From: Hymenobacter negativus
GTDB lineage: Bacteria > Bacteroidota > Bacteroidia > Cytophagales > Hymenobacteraceae
Assembly: GCF_017571495.1 (NCBI RefSeq)
Contig: NZ_JAGETZ010000005.1
Location: 1 to 64,000, forward strand
Length of the DNA: 64,000 nucleotides
Reading direction: 5' to 3'
Shown here: positions 25,066 to 37,480 of the stretch, piece after piece
Layout: each line of letters begins with the position of its first letter
Position numbering within the stretch: the first letter of the stretch is position 1
Translations under genes and position numbers: made by a program
Notes under the pieces: model-generated
Seen by the model: the letters and a program-made list of their open reading frames with translations, nothing else
The model's database searches: none
What the model was told of the DNA's origin: nothing

Positions 25066-27132
25066 TTATTTTGCCGCCGTGCCATCGGGCTTGAGGGTGC
25101 GGCCCAGCCAGTCGAAAAACACGCGCTGCCACAGAATGGCGTTTTGCGGCTTCAGAATCCAGTGGCCTTCGTTGGGGAAATACAGGAAGCGGCTGGGAAT
25201 GCCGCGCAGCTGCGCCGTGCCGAAAGCCTCTATGCCCTGGCCCTCGGGCACCCGGAAATCGCGCCCGCCGTGGATGACGAGCAGGGGCGTGTCCCAGTTT
25301 TTGGCAAACTGCTGGGGGTTGAAATCGGTGTAGGCCTTCGCCAGGTTGGCATCCCAGGGTGCGCCGGCCATGTCGTGCTTGGCGAAAAATATTTCCTCAG
25401 TGCTGGGGTACCAGCTCGTGATGTCGTAGAGGCCGCAGTGGGCAATAAAGGTCTTGAAGCGCCCCTCGTGCTTGCCGGCCAGCAGGTACACCGAGTAGCC
25501 GCCATAGCTGGCGCCCACGCAGCCGCGCCGCGCCTTGTCCACGTAGGGCTCCTCGGAGATTTTGTCGATGGCCGAGAGGTAGTCCTTAATTGGTTGGCCG
25601 CCCCAGTCACCCGAAATAGCGTCGTTCCATTCGCGGCCGAAACCGGGCAGGCCGCGCCGGTTGGGCGCCACCACAATGTAGCCGTTGGCCGCCATCAGCT
25701 GGAAATTCCAGCGGTAGCTCTGGCTTTGGGTGATGGGGCTTTGCGGGCCGCCCTGGCAGTAGAGCAGGGTGGGATACTTCTTGCTAGCGTCAAAATCGGG
25801 CGGGTAAATGACGTACACCTGCATCTGCTTGCCGTCGGTGGTGGTCACGCGACGGTCCTCCACCTTGCCCATTTTGATGCCAGCCAGCTCCTGCTGGTTG
25901 ATGGTAGTGAGGGGCGTTTCCTTGCCGGTTTTCAGGTCCAGCCGTACAATATCGGCGAAGGCCGACAGCGTGGTCCGGTTGGCTACGGCCTGGTCCTTGC
26001 CCACCAGCTCAAACGCGTTGTAGTTCTGGGCCCCGGTTGTAAGCTGCCGGATTTTGCCGCCCTTGCTGGGCACCGAAAACAGCTGCTCGGTGCCGGCTAC
26101 CACGGCCATGAAGTAGATGGCTTTGCCATCGGCGCTCCAGCGCACGTTGCCCGCGCTCAGCTCCGAGCCTTTGGTAATGTCCTCGCGCTTCTTACTGGCG
26201 AAATCGTACACCATGATGCCGTTGCGGTCGCTCTCGAAGCCGGCCGTAGCCATGCTCAGCCAAGCCACGTGCTGGCCGTCGGGGCTGAAAGCGGGCTCGG
26301 TGTCGTAGCCGGGCAGGCCCTCGCTCAGGTCCACCGTTTTCTGGTCGTGGATGTCGTAGAGGTAAATGTCGGAGTTGGTGCTTTCGGCTTCGGCCTTGCC
26401 CGTCAGTTTGCGGCTGGTGTAGGCAATACGGTAGCCGTCGGGCGAAAAAGCCAGCTGCTCCGAGCCACCGTCAGGCATCAGCGGCGAGTCGAATTGCTCG
26501 CCGGCCATCACGTCCTTGCCGTAGCCCTCGGGCTTGCCATCGGCATTCAGCGGCTGAAAGAATACGTGGCTGGCCAAGTGGTCGTCCCACACGTTCCAGT
26601 GGCGGTAGTTCAGGTCGTCGATGATTTTGGCGTCGGCCTTGGGCAGGTCCGGGAACATATCCAGCGTACTCGGGCTCGATTTTACGTCCTGCGTGTACAG
26701 GATAAAATTGGCCTTGGGCGCGTATTTCAGGTTGCTCAGTCCCTGGTCGGGGAAGTCGCTGAGCTTGGTTTTGCCCGAGCCGTCGGCGTTCATCACGTAC
26801 AGCTGGTCGGTGCCGCTTTCGCCCGAAATGAACGTGAGCTTGCCATCAGGCCGCCAGTTCAGGGTGTTTTCCGAACCGGGTGTATCGGTCAGGCGCTTAG
26901 CCGTGCCACCGGCTACGGGCACCGTCCAGATGTCAGTATTGCCCTTATTGTCGGCCAGATTATACTTGGTGACGGTGTAGGCCACGGTTTTGCCATCGGG
27001 CGAAACCTGCATCTCGCCCAGGCGGCCCAGCTGCCAAAGCTTTTCGGGGGTGAGAACGTTGGTGGTCGTTTGGCCGGCCGCCGCCAGTGGCAGCAACGCC
27101 AGCGCCACGGGTAAGAGCTTATTCATGTTCAT
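25066..27132 (-). CDS. S9 family prolyl oligopeptidase/dipeptidyl peptidase, exported
   Basis: This protein of 688 residues starts MNMNKLLPVALALLPLAAAGQ, a signal peptide. An N-terminal seven-bladed beta-propeller (WD40/PD40-like repeats such as VSPDGKTVAYTV, FSPDGYRIAYTS, FSPDGQHVAWLS) is followed by an alpha/beta-hydrolase domain with the nucleophile S542 in GASYGGYSVY, D625 in HGGRDFRVP and H657 in NEGHWI. These are the family's catalytic triad. It probably degrades oligopeptides in the periplasm. It stands alone with its own terminator. Confidence 0.95.
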   Translation of the reverse strand: MNMNKLLPVALALLPLAAAGQTTTNVLTPEKLWQLGRLGEMQVSPDGKTVAYTVTKYNLADNKGNTDIWTVPVAGGTAKRLTDTPGSENTLNWRPDGKLTFISGESGTDQLYVMNADGSGKTKLSDFPDQGLSNLKYAPKANFILYTQDVKSSPSTLDMFPDLPKADAKIIDDLNYRHWNVWDDHLASHVFFQPLNADGKPEGYGKDVMAGEQFDSPLMPDGGSEQLAFSPDGYRIAYTSRKLTGKAEAESTNSDIYLYDIHDQKTVDLSEGLPGYDTEPAFSPDGQHVAWLSMATAGFESDRNGIMVYDFASKKREDITKGSELSAGNVRWSADGKAIYFMAVVAGTEQLFSVPSKGGKIRQLTTGAQNYNAFELVGKDQAVANRTTLSAFADIVRLDLKTGKETPLTTINQQELAGIKMGKVEDRRVTTTDGKQMQVYVIYPPDFDASKKYPTLLYCQGGPQSPITQSQSYRWNFQLMAANGYIVVAPNRRGLPGFGREWNDAISGDWGGQPIKDYLSAIDKISEEPYVDKARRGCVGASYGGYSVYLLAGKHEGRFKTFIAHCGLYDITSWYPSTEEIFFAKHDMAGAPWDANLAKAYTDFNPQQFAKNWDTPLLVIHGGRDFRVPEGQGIEAFGTAQLRGIPSRFLYFPNEGHWILKPQNAILWQRVFFDWLGRTLKPDGTAAK

Positions 27133-27234
27133 GCCCGAAAATTACGGCTTCTGTGGGCGTTGGACCGATGCGCGTGTTTGTAGTTGAAAACAAATATTGA
27201 TATTTATATGTGGTATTCACCTTTCCCTGCTACT

Positions 27235-28014
27235 ATGAATCAGCTTTTTCAACATGCCTTGTCCTTGTGCCTGTGCTTATTTGCCCTGGCCGCTCAGGCT
27301 CAGCAGCCCACGCCTACCGGCAAGCGCAACCTGCCGCCCATCCCCGGCCTGGGCCCCGAGCCGGTACTGCCCGCCAACCCCACGCCCGTCCAGCAGGCCG
27401 AATACAAGAGCCAGATGGCCGAGCGCACCCGCCAGCGCTGGAACTACCTCCTCACCGACTCCGTGGCCCGCGCCCGGATGCTCAACGAAAAACCCAACGC
27501 CCTGCTGGTCGAAACCGTGAAGGGCCGCAAGCCCGGCACCGCCCTCGACGCCGACATGGGCGAGGGCCGCAACGCCATTTACCTGGCCCAGCAAGGCTGG
27601 CAGGTGACGGGCGTCGACATTGCCGAAAAAGCTCTGGCCTATGCCCAAAACCGGGCAAAAGCGTTGAATGTGAAGCTCACCACCGAAGTGGCCGATATGG
27701 CCAAATACGACTGGGGTACCAACAAATGGGACCTCATTGTGCTGAGCTACGCTGGCGGCCGCGACTACGCCGACCGTGTGATGCGCGCCCTGAAGCCCGG
27801 CGGCATCGTGGTACTCGAAGCTTTCCACATGGACGCCACCAATCGGCTGCAAGTGGTAGGCGGCGACTACCGCGTCTTCTTCAAAACCGATGAGTTACCC
27901 AAGCTCTACACCGCCGCCGGCCTAAAAATCCTCCGCTACGAAGAACCCGTCGGCACCGCCGATTTCACCAAAGAGCAGCTGCGCCTCGTGAAAATGGTGG
28001 CCCAAAAGCCGTAG
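27235..28014 (+). CDS. SAM-dependent methyltransferase with signal peptide
   Basis: The ATG at 27235 (MNQLFQHALSLCLCLFALAAQAQQ) gives 259 residues with a clear Sec signal peptide ending AQA. After a proline-rich linker the protein has a class I methyltransferase fold: LDADMGEGRNAIYLAQQGW is motif I, VTGVDIAEKAL the acidic ribose-binding strand, and WDLIVLSY the post-II motif. An exported SAM-dependent enzyme is unexpected, because SAM is cytosolic; either the signal is used to anchor it or an in-frame downstream start makes a cytosolic form. Substrate unknown. Confidence 0.8.
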   Translation: MNQLFQHALSLCLCLFALAAQAQQPTPTGKRNLPPIPGLGPEPVLPANPTPVQQAEYKSQMAERTRQRWNYLLTDSVARARMLNEKPNALLVETVKGRKPGTALDADMGEGRNAIYLAQQGWQVTGVDIAEKALAYAQNRAKALNVKLTTEVADMAKYDWGTNKWDLIVLSYAGGRDYADRVMRALKPGGIVVLEAFHMDATNRLQVVGGDYRVFFKTDELPKLYTAAGLKILRYEEPVGTADFTKEQLRLVKMVAQKP

Positions 28015-28090
28015 AGACGAAGGTCTGGAACAGAATTCGAGCCGTCAGGCTCTGCTGTACCCTGTGTGATAGACGGAACTGCTACGAAAC

Positions 28091-28126
28091 AAAAAGCCCC
28101 GCCAACGTAAGTTGGTGGGGCTTTTT
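28091..28126. terminator. Bidirectional intrinsic terminator
   Basis: AAAAAGCCCCGCCAAC pairs with GTTGGTGGGGCTTTTT around a GTAA loop (one wobble). The runs of A and T on either side make it work for the methyltransferase gene (+) and the small stress-type gene (-). Confidence 0.92.
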
Positions 28127-28172
28127 GTGGGGGAACGACAGCCACCTGCTAGCGCATAAGCGCAATCAAGAT

Positions 28173-28361
28173 TTATTTACTGTCCTTCTTACGGCCCGAG
28201 CCGCCGGGTTGTTTCCCGCCGCCGTCATTTTTGTTGACTGTGGCCCAGGCGCGGGCCTCCGCTTCCTTCTCCGGTACGCCTCTTTTCTCGTAGCCTTCTT
28301 CGATGTGCTCGGCCTGACGCTTCTGTTTATCAGTGTACTTAGATTTATCTCCCTGTGCCAT
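28173..28361 (-). CDS. Small hydrophilic stress-type protein (plasmid-stabilisation-like family)
   Basis: The start at 28361 (MAQGDKSKYTDKQKRQAEHI) gives 62 residues. The family pattern is KYTDKQKRQAEHIEEGYEKR, GVPEKEAEARAWATVNK and a glycine/lysine-rich tail (DGGGKQPGGSGRKK). Such short, charged proteins occur widely in Bacteroidota and Proteobacteria, annotated as plasmid stabilisation or stress proteins with no proven function. The upstream extension to 28412 looks non-native. Confidence 0.75.
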   Translation of the reverse strand: MAQGDKSKYTDKQKRQAEHIEEGYEKRGVPEKEAEARAWATVNKNDGGGKQPGGSGRKKDSK

Positions 28362-28496
28362 GGCAGTAATGAAATAAAAGTGGAAAGGAAACGGCCCGTG
28401 GTGCTGGGCCACAGGTTTATTTTACGCGTGGAGTGGGGGAGGAGTTAGGAGGAGCTTAGTATCTTCGCCCCGGTTCTGGCCATTCATTCCCTCTTC

Positions 28497-28751
28497 ATGC
28501 GCCACGTCGCCGATATTCCGCACCCCACCGTCAAAATCACGCTCCTGGCCTGGAACGGCAAGTTTTTACTCAAGCTGGAGCAAGGCAATCTGGAGCAAAC
28601 CTATAAAGTAGCCGAGCTCGACCTGCTCACCGGCACCGATACTGAGGCCCGCGAGCTGCTCGACGATGAATTTCTCGCCGCCGCCATTGCTCGGTTCCAA
28701 GCCATGCGGGATGATTTACAAGCCGCTTTCGACCGTCACGAGCTGCGCTAG
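28497..28751 (+). CDS. Conserved small hypothetical protein, 84 aa
   Basis: This protein of 84 residues starts MRHVADIPHPTVKITLLAWN. It reads as a compact domain: two beta strands (KITLLAWNGKFLLKLEQG), YKVAEL, then two helices rich in alanine and acidic residues. There is no export signal. It begins a plus-strand run with the exported coiled-coil protein 26 bp downstream. Function unknown; size and composition would suit a small regulatory or adaptor protein, but nothing in the sequence shows it. Confidence 0.65.
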   Translation: MRHVADIPHPTVKITLLAWNGKFLLKLEQGNLEQTYKVAELDLLTGTDTEARELLDDEFLAAAIARFQAMRDDLQAAFDRHELR

Positions 28752-28777
28752 CCGCCGGCTCTTTCCCTATTCCTAGA

Positions 28778-29506
28778 ATGTCTAAAATCTACGTTCTGCT
28801 GCTGGCCCTGGCCGCTTTACTTACTGCCGCGCCCGTTTCGGCCCAACTCTACGATGTGCGCCCCAGCGAGATAAACTATAACAAAAAGCCCCGTGCCGCC
28901 CTCAAAGTGCAGGTCGATGGCAAGGCGACCGATGTGCGCGATTTCTTCCAGGAGTGGATGAAAACCAGCTACAATGTAAAGTTTAAAACCGGTGGTGTGC
29001 TGGGCATGGGCAAAAGCGACGTGTTACTGGCACGCCAAACCCCCGCCAGTACCGTATCGGGCAAGCTCGTGGACCTGTATGCCACTGTCATCGCGCCCAC
29101 CGATTCGACGGCCGAAGTAGCTGTTTTCGGGGGCTTCGATGACAACACCTTCTTCGACCCCAGCAGCACCAAAGCCGAATACGACGCCGTACGGGCCATG
29201 ACCCAGAACTTTGCCAGTGCCGCCCGTCTCAAAGCTTACCGGGAGATGATTGCCGAGGCTGAAAAGAAGCTGAAGGCCACTGAAAAGGAGAAAGAACGTC
29301 TCGAAAAAGAGCAGGTTTTCCTCAAAACCAACACCGAAGCCAACCTGGCCCGCATTGAGGAGCTGAAGAAGAAAAATGCCGAAAACCTAGTCCAGTCGCG
29401 TGCCGATTCGGCTTCGCAACTCAAAAACGGCAAGCTGCTGGACGAAAGCCGCCTGCGCTTGCAGCGCCGCCGCGACCGCCTCTCGGCCCTCGACCGTAAA
29501 AACTAG
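28778..29506 (+). CDS. Exported coiled-coil protein, 242 aa
   Basis: A signal peptide (MSKIYVLLLALAALLTAAPVSAQ) leads a mature domain of about 120 residues (EINYNKKPRAALKVQVDGKA; DLYATVIAPTDSTAEVAVFGGF) and then a long charged coiled coil from about residue 150 (KAYREMIAEAEKKLKATEKE onward) to the end. It is probably periplasmic. No enzyme motif is seen. It is followed by the SHOCT protein gene 26 bp on, so the three genes 28497-30258 may be one transcript ending at the hairpin at 30325. Confidence 0.75.
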   Translation: MSKIYVLLLALAALLTAAPVSAQLYDVRPSEINYNKKPRAALKVQVDGKATDVRDFFQEWMKTSYNVKFKTGGVLGMGKSDVLLARQTPASTVSGKLVDLYATVIAPTDSTAEVAVFGGFDDNTFFDPSSTKAEYDAVRAMTQNFASAARLKAYREMIAEAEKKLKATEKEKERLEKEQVFLKTNTEANLARIEELKKKNAENLVQSRADSASQLKNGKLLDESRLRLQRRRDRLSALDRKN

Positions 29507-29532
29507 CCTTACCGCCGGCCGTATTCTGGTTC

Positions 29533-30258
29533 ATGGACAACAACCCTTCGTCGCCCCTCGATACCCTGCGCCAGCTCAAGGAGATGCTCGATGCCGGTGC
29601 CCTTACGCCCGCCGAGTTTGACGCCCTGAAGCAGCGCCTGGTACTGAACCCCGGCGCCCCGCTGCCGCCTGCCGCGCCCGTTACACCTGTAGCGCCTATG
29701 CCGGCTGTGGTGCCACCAGTCGTGCTGCCGCCAGTCGTACTGCCGCCCGCGCCAGCTGAGGAGCCGCATTCGCCCATGTTTGAGGATGTTGCTGATGAAG
29801 CGCTCATCACACCCAGCGCGCCGGTTGCTACACCCGAAACGCCCCGCTCAGTCGCGCCTGAGGCATGGGCCCCTACTGCGGTGCCAACCACTGAGCCCGA
29901 CCCAAAATGGACCGGCGATGAGTTTCCTCCCATGGAGGAAACCCCAGCCCGCAACCCCTTAGCACTCATTCTGTCCATCGGCGGGGTGCTGGTGTTTCTG
30001 GCCGTGGTAGCCTACCTCACCCTCAACCGGCCGCCATCGGAACACATTTCCAGCACCAGTCAGACGGCCGCCGACTCCGTTGCCGCCACCATCGACACTG
30101 GCCCCCAGGCCGAGCAACTGCCCGCCGTCACCGCTACGCCCGAAACCATTCGCGTGGCACCAGCGCACCCGGCCCCGGTCATTCAGCCCCGGCCAGCTCC
30201 TGCTGTCACCGATTCTGTCGCTGCCCCCGCCGCTACCGATTCTGCTGTTAGCCAATAA
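29533..30258 (+). CDS. SHOCT-domain membrane protein with proline-rich linker
   Basis: This protein of 241 residues begins MDNNPSSPLDTLRQLKEMLDAGALTPAEFDALKQRL, a SHOCT module (a short helical motif often at protein termini, thought to mediate oligomerisation). A proline/valine-rich stretch follows (PPVVLPPVVLPPAPAEEP), then one membrane helix near residue 145-165 (LALILSIGGVLVFLAVVAYL) and a Pro/Ala-rich tail. It is probably an inner-membrane protein with the SHOCT part in the cytosol. Role unknown. Confidence 0.75.
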   Translation: MDNNPSSPLDTLRQLKEMLDAGALTPAEFDALKQRLVLNPGAPLPPAAPVTPVAPMPAVVPPVVLPPVVLPPAPAEEPHSPMFEDVADEALITPSAPVATPETPRSVAPEAWAPTAVPTTEPDPKWTGDEFPPMEETPARNPLALILSIGGVLVFLAVVAYLTLNRPPSEHISSTSQTAADSVAATIDTGPQAEQLPAVTATPETIRVAPAHPAPVIQPRPAPAVTDSVAAPAATDSAVSQ

Positions 30259-30324
30259 GACGCTGCAATCACGGCCGAGGTTTCGGTTTTTTAGCTCAAC
30301 GTACTGGCTTCAAGGTCGTATGCT

Positions 30325-30356
30325 AAACCCCAGTCCTTTCGGCTGGGGTTTTCTTT
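30325..30356 (+). terminator. Intrinsic terminator after the SHOCT gene
   Basis: AAACCCCAG pairs with CTGGGGTTT around TCCTTTCGG-type loop bases, followed by TCTTTTTCC. It closes the 28497-30258 gene run. Confidence 0.85.
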
Positions 30357-30378
30357 TTCCTTTCCACTATTCTTGCTC

Positions 30379-31569
30379 ATGCCAGTTTCACGTTCTCTTT
30401 CAATTGGTTGGCCCGCTTTAGCTGCTACGCTACTGCTCGGAGCCTGCTCCTCGCCAACCAGCAAGTCAGAAGGTTCGGCCACTACTGCTGCCTCTGCCGA
30501 TTCGTCGGCCACCAACACCGCCAATCCCGCCGCGCCGGCCAATTCACCCCTGCAAGTGGTGGCCGAATTCAACGACCCGCAAATGGTGGGCGTGGCCGTG
30601 GCGCCCGGCGGCCAAGTATTCGCCTGCTTTCCGCGCTGGGACTGGAACCCCTCGTTTCCCATTGCCAAAGTCGGGCCCAACAGCACCCTCACGCCCTATC
30701 CCAACGCAAGCTGGTGCATGTGGAACGACTCCGTGAAATCCGAGCCACTCAAGCACTGGATTTGCCCACAAAGCGTCTTCGCCGATAAATCGGGCATGAT
30801 ATGGGTACTCGACCCAGCCTCACCCGGCCTGAAATTTACCGTAGCCGGTGGTCCCAAACTGGTCAAAACCGACCCCAAAACCGGTCAGGTTCTGCTCACC
30901 ATTCCCTTTCCCGAAAGCGTTGCCCCGCGCAAATCCTACCTCAATGATGTGCGCATCGACCTCCAGAACAACTACGCCTACATGACCGAATCAGGCTTGG
31001 GCGCGCTGGTTGTGACGGACCTGAAGACGCTGAAATCGCGCCGCCTGCTGGCTAATCATCCATCCACCAAAGCGGTGAAAGGCTTGGTTGTTAAAGCCGC
31101 TGGGCACCCCATGATTGACCTTGAAGGCAAGCCTGCCCAGTTCAATGCCGACGGCATTGCGCTCAGCACGGACAATACTTATCTCTACTACTGCCCGCTC
31201 ACCGGCCACACCCTCTACCGCATCAAAACCGCCGCTCTCCGCGACCCCGCCCTAACCGAAGCTCAACTCGGCCAGCAGGTCGAAACGGTAGGTGAAATCC
31301 CCGGCACCGACGGCTTAGAAATTGATGCTGCCAACAACGTGTACCTCACCTCTTTCGAGCAAAGCGCGTTGTTGCGTCGCACGCCCGCCGGCAAAATCGA
31401 AACCCTGGTGCAGGACGACCGTCTGCAATGGCCCGATACCTATAGCCTGACCCAGGACGGCAACCTCTACGTTACCAACTCTTCCATCCACAAAACGCCC
31501 AACTGGAACAAAGGCGTAGGGCAGCCCCGGCCGCCGTTCCGCATCTTCAAAATGGCTTTGCCAAAGTAG
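30379..31569 (+). CDS. Yellow/major royal jelly protein-like lipoprotein (six-bladed propeller)
   Basis: The ATG at 30379 (MPVSRSLSIGWPALAATLLLGAC) gives 396 residues with a lipobox LGAC, so it is predicted to be a lipoprotein. The mature part follows the MRJP/yellow family, a six-bladed beta-propeller related to SMP-30/gluconolactonases: VAVAPGGQVFACFPRWD, SVFADKSGMIWVLDPASPG, SYLNDVRIDLQNNYAYMTES, FNADGIALSTDNTYLYYCPL, and GTDGLEIDAANNVYLTSFEQ. The bacterial role is not established. It follows the SHOCT terminator and has its own terminator, so it is monocistronic. Confidence 0.85.
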   Translation: MPVSRSLSIGWPALAATLLLGACSSPTSKSEGSATTAASADSSATNTANPAAPANSPLQVVAEFNDPQMVGVAVAPGGQVFACFPRWDWNPSFPIAKVGPNSTLTPYPNASWCMWNDSVKSEPLKHWICPQSVFADKSGMIWVLDPASPGLKFTVAGGPKLVKTDPKTGQVLLTIPFPESVAPRKSYLNDVRIDLQNNYAYMTESGLGALVVTDLKTLKSRRLLANHPSTKAVKGLVVKAAGHPMIDLEGKPAQFNADGIALSTDNTYLYYCPLTGHTLYRIKTAALRDPALTEAQLGQQVETVGEIPGTDGLEIDAANNVYLTSFEQSALLRRTPAGKIETLVQDDRLQWPDTYSLTQDGNLYVTNSSIHKTPNWNKGVGQPRPPFRIFKMALPK

Positions 31570-31596
31570 ATTCACGATAGGATATCCTGATAGAAA

Positions 31597-31637
31597 CAAA
31601 AAGCCCATCATGCTGAGTGAAGCATGACGGGCTTTTA
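31597..31637. terminator. Bidirectional intrinsic terminator
   Basis: AAAAAGCCCATCATGCT pairs with AGCATGACGGGCTTTT (one G:T pair) around GAGTGA. It serves the MRJP-like gene (+) and the 3D-domain gene (-). Confidence 0.9.
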
Positions 31638-31665
31638 TCTTACCTGTAGCATGAACTGGCGCTAG

Positions 31666-32196
31666 CTATAGCCTTGCAATTTCTTTCTTGCGCTCAACCA
31701 GCTGAATCTTAACACCCTTCTGGAAGATATCGAATTTCTCGCTCACGTGGGTTAGCACGTCCATGCAGTGGCGGTGGCGGCGGTTCATCGTATCGTGCAC
31801 CGTGTACACGCCGTCCAGTATGGGCGAAATGCCGCTGACGCGCACCTTATCCCCAAAGTTAAAGGGCCCGCCCCAGGGCCTGAGCAAGTCGCGCGACAAA
31901 GCCATCCAGCGCTTTTTGCTCCCATAATGGGGCTTGATATGAGAATTGTCGGCCGTAATAAAGGGCTCGTTATCTGTCTGGTTGGCCACCGCCTGATAAG
32001 CAGTAGCCGTCACGGTATAGGTGGGTTTGCGCTTCACCAGCGCTTTGGTTTTGGAATGAAGCCGCTTCACAGCCCGTCGGGGCGCCAGAAATCCGGTCAG
32101 ACCGGTAGCTTTTGCGGCAGGTTTGGAATTAAAAAGCGGCGTGGCGAGGGCCATAGCGGCAATCAGGATTTCTGTTAGCAGTTTAACATTATTCAT
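31666..32196 (-). CDS. 3D-domain (double-psi beta-barrel) exported protein
   Basis: The start at 32196 (MNNVKLLTEILIAAMALATP) gives 176 residues with a weak signal or anchor helix. The C-terminal part is a 3D domain, named for three conserved aspartates: TVTATAYQAVANQTDNEPF, then WMALSRDLL, FNFGDKVRVSG, DGVYTVHDTMN and HCMDVLTH. Related domains occur in MltA lytic transglycosylases and in resuscitation-type cell-wall enzymes, so a cell-wall role is likely. There is no separate catalytic domain. It is divergent from sucA. Confidence 0.82.
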   Translation of the reverse strand: MNNVKLLTEILIAAMALATPLFNSKPAAKATGLTGFLAPRRAVKRLHSKTKALVKRKPTYTVTATAYQAVANQTDNEPFITADNSHIKPHYGSKKRWMALSRDLLRPWGGPFNFGDKVRVSGISPILDGVYTVHDTMNRRHRHCMDVLTHVSEKFDIFQKGVKIQLVERKKEIARL

Positions 32197-32638
32197 CAAT
32201 GAAGCATTCGTACACCCGCCATAGCGCCCGGCGGTACAAGCCCTGTCTCTCAATTGGAAAGTGGACAGGAGGTTAGTAACGCTGTGATAGCCAGATGAGT
32301 TCGTTGAAAAGTAAATGTCCAATTCCAAAATGCCTGTATGGACAACTGAGCCATGACATAGCAAAAAGTTTATATAAAACGCGCGTTTTTTGGCTGTCTA
32401 AAAACTTTTCAACCATTCCCGGCACGCTCGAAGATGGATATCATCGTCGGCGTCATGGAAGTACAGGCAAGGCATCCTTCTAATTTTTAATAAATTGGTC
32501 ACGCAAGCACAGGGGACTGTAGCCTGAAAGTGTTTGTAAATTGCTGGTTGGTAGTTGAATTCGTGTAACCGAATTTAGGTTTCCTCCTGATTGATAACAC
32601 AGTTACCTTTACGCTACCTTACTAAGCTGAATTCCCAA
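32197..32638. other. Gene-free stretch between the 3D gene and sucA
   Basis: About 440 bp without a convincing ORF, lower in GC than the genes around it. It must hold the divergent promoters of the 3D-domain gene and sucA. A short self-complementary AAAACGCGCGTTTT stands near 32378-32391. No clean TAnnTTTG element could be fixed. Confidence 0.5.
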
Positions 32639-35641
<3,003 letters not shown>

Positions 35642-35693
35642 TTTCCCTGCCCGACACTTCTTACTTACACTGACTAATCCCAAACGCCTGCAC

Positions 35694-37352
35694 ATGGCCC
35701 TCGAAATCAAAATTCCCGCCGTTGGCGAATCCATCACCGAAGTCACCATTGCCAAGTGGCTCAAGAAAGACGGCGAGGCCGTAAAACGCGACGAAGTAAT
35801 TGCCGAACTGGAGTCCGACAAAGCCACGTTTGAGCTGCCGGCCGAAGCCGATGGTATCCTGAAAATTCGCGTAGCGGAGGGCGAAACCATCGGCATTGGC
35901 ACCACCATTGCTGAACTCGATGGTGCCGCGGCTGGCACACCAGCCGCGCCCACTCCGGCCGCCGCCCCCGCCAGCGACCCCACTGCCGACCCCATTAATA
36001 AAGGAGAGGAAAACCCCAAAGCCAGCGACCAAGCCGGTTATGGCGGCACGCCGGAAGGCGGCGCCGCACCTGCGGCTCCCGCTGCGCCTGCCACTGGTGG
36101 CACAACGGAGATGAAAATCCCGGCCGTAGGCGAGTCCATCACGGAAGTGACGGTGGCCAAGTGGCTGAAGCCCGACGGTGCCCAGGTAGAGCGCGACGAA
36201 GTGATTGCCGAGCTGGAGTCGGACAAGGCCACGTTTGAGCTGCCGGCTGAAGCCGCCGGCACCCTGCGTCACGCCGTGAAAGAAGGCGAAACCATCAGCA
36301 TCGGTGCGACTATCGCCCGCATTGAAGGTGGTGTAACCAGTGGCGGTGCTCCCGCCGCCCCCGCCGCTACAGCACCAGCTGCTGCAGCTCCCACTGCGGC
36401 CCTGGCCCAGCCGGCTGCCAGCGGTGCCGCTACATATGCCACGGGCGTGCCGTCGCCGGCTGCTGGCAAAATCCTCGGGGAGAAAGGCATTGCGGCTGCC
36501 GATGTTGCCGGTACCGGCCGCGATGGTCGCATCACCAAAGAAGACGCGCAGAATGCACAAGCCAAACCCGCCGCCCCCGCGCCGGCTGCGGCCGTACCTG
36601 CTCCAACTACGCAGGCACCAGTCACCAGCAATCCGGCACCAGCCGGAGGTAGCCGCGAAGTGCGCCGCGAACGCATGAGCAACCTGCGCAAGACGGTGGC
36701 CCGTCGCTTGGTGTCCGTGAAGAACGAGACAGCCATGCTCACCACCTTTAATGAGGTGAACATGCAGCCCATCATGGACCTGCGCAACAAGTTCAAAGAC
36801 AAGTTTAAGGAGAAGAATGGCGTGGGCTTGGGCTTTATGTCCTTCTTCACCAAAGCGGTGTGCGTTGCCCTGAAAGAATGGCCCGCCGTGAATGCGCAGA
36901 TTGACAACGGCGAAATTCTGTACTCTGACTTCTGCGACATCAGCATCGCCGTATCGGCTCCGAAAGGACTGGTTGTGCCCGTCATTCGCAACGCCGAGCA
37001 GCTGTCCTTCGACGGCATTGAGAAGGAAGTGGTGCGCCTCGCCACATTAGCCCGCGACAACAAGCTGACCATCGAGCAAATGAGCGGTGGTACGTTCACC
37101 ATCACCAATGGCGGCGTATTCGGCTCTATGCTCAGCACGCCTATCATCAATGCACCACAGTCGGCTATTCTGGGCATGCACAACATCATTCAGCGCCCCA
37201 TCGCCGAGAACGGGCAGGTGGTTATTCGTCCGATGATGTACCTCGCTCTAAGCTATGACCACCGCATTATTGACGGTCGTGAGTCGGTCAGCTTCTTGGT
37301 GCGGGTAAAGGAATTGCTCGAAGACCCCACGCGTCTGCTATTAGGAGTGTAA
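35694..37352 (+). CDS. sucB: Dihydrolipoyllysine succinyltransferase (E2) with two lipoyl domains
   Basis: This protein of 552 residues passes succinyl groups to CoA within the 2-oxoglutarate dehydrogenase complex. There are two lipoyl domains (residues 1-80 and ~137-215), each with [14 protein letters not shown]; the lipoylated lysines are K43 and K178. Ala/Pro-rich linkers, an E3-binding domain ([14 protein letters not shown] ... [12 protein letters not shown], ~252-290) and the catalytic domain follow, with H523 and D527 in [11 protein letters not shown]. Two lipoyl domains are more than the single one of many SucB proteins, but are known in Bacteroidota. Co-transcribed with sucA. Confidence 0.95.
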   Translation: MALEIKIPAVGESITEVTIAKWLKKDGEAVKRDEVIAELESDKATFELPAEADGILKIRVAEGETIGIGTTIAELDGAAAGTPAAPTPAAAPASDPTADPINKGEENPKASDQAGYGGTPEGGAAPAAPAAPATGGTTEMKIPAVGESITEVTVAKWLKPDGAQVERDEVIAELESDKATFELPAEAAGTLRHAVKEGETISIGATIARIEGGVTSGGAPAAPAATAPAAAAPTAALAQPAASGAATYATGVPSPAAGKILGEKGIAAADVAGTGRDGRITKEDAQNAQAKPAAPAPAAAVPAPTTQAPVTSNPAPAGGSREVRRERMSNLRKTVARRLVSVKNETAMLTTFNEVNMQPIMDLRNKFKDKFKEKNGVGLGFMSFFTKAVCVALKEWPAVNAQIDNGEILYSDFCDISIAVSAPKGLVVPVIRNAEQLSFDGIEKEVVRLATLARDNKLTIEQMSGGTFTITNGGVFGSMLSTPIINAPQSAILGMHNIIQRPIAENGQVVIRPMMYLALSYDHRIIDGRESVSFLVRVKELLEDPTRLLLGV

Positions 37353-37371
37353 TTCCTGTTTTAGGATTTTT

Positions 37372-37412
37372 ATAAGCCCAGTTCCCAAATCGGGAATTGG
37401 GCTTTTTCATTT
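37372..37412 (+). terminator. Intrinsic terminator of the sucAB operon
   Basis: AAGCCCAGTTCCC pairs with GGGAATTGGGCTT around AAATC, followed by TTTCATTTTT. Confidence 0.9.
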
Positions 37413-37480
37413 TTGGACGACATACAGGCCTATTTAGGCGATAAAAACATATTTTTGCCGGTCGAAAAATAAAATAGTAA

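Noticed and set aside
25144..27114. Plus-strand frame of 656 codons opposite the S9 peptidase
   Set aside because: No start context or motif; the peptidase on the minus strand has a full catalytic triad.
32295..32483. Short ORF of 62 codons upstream of sucA
   Set aside because: No recognisable start context, codon bias unlike its neighbours and low complexity; treated as intergenic.
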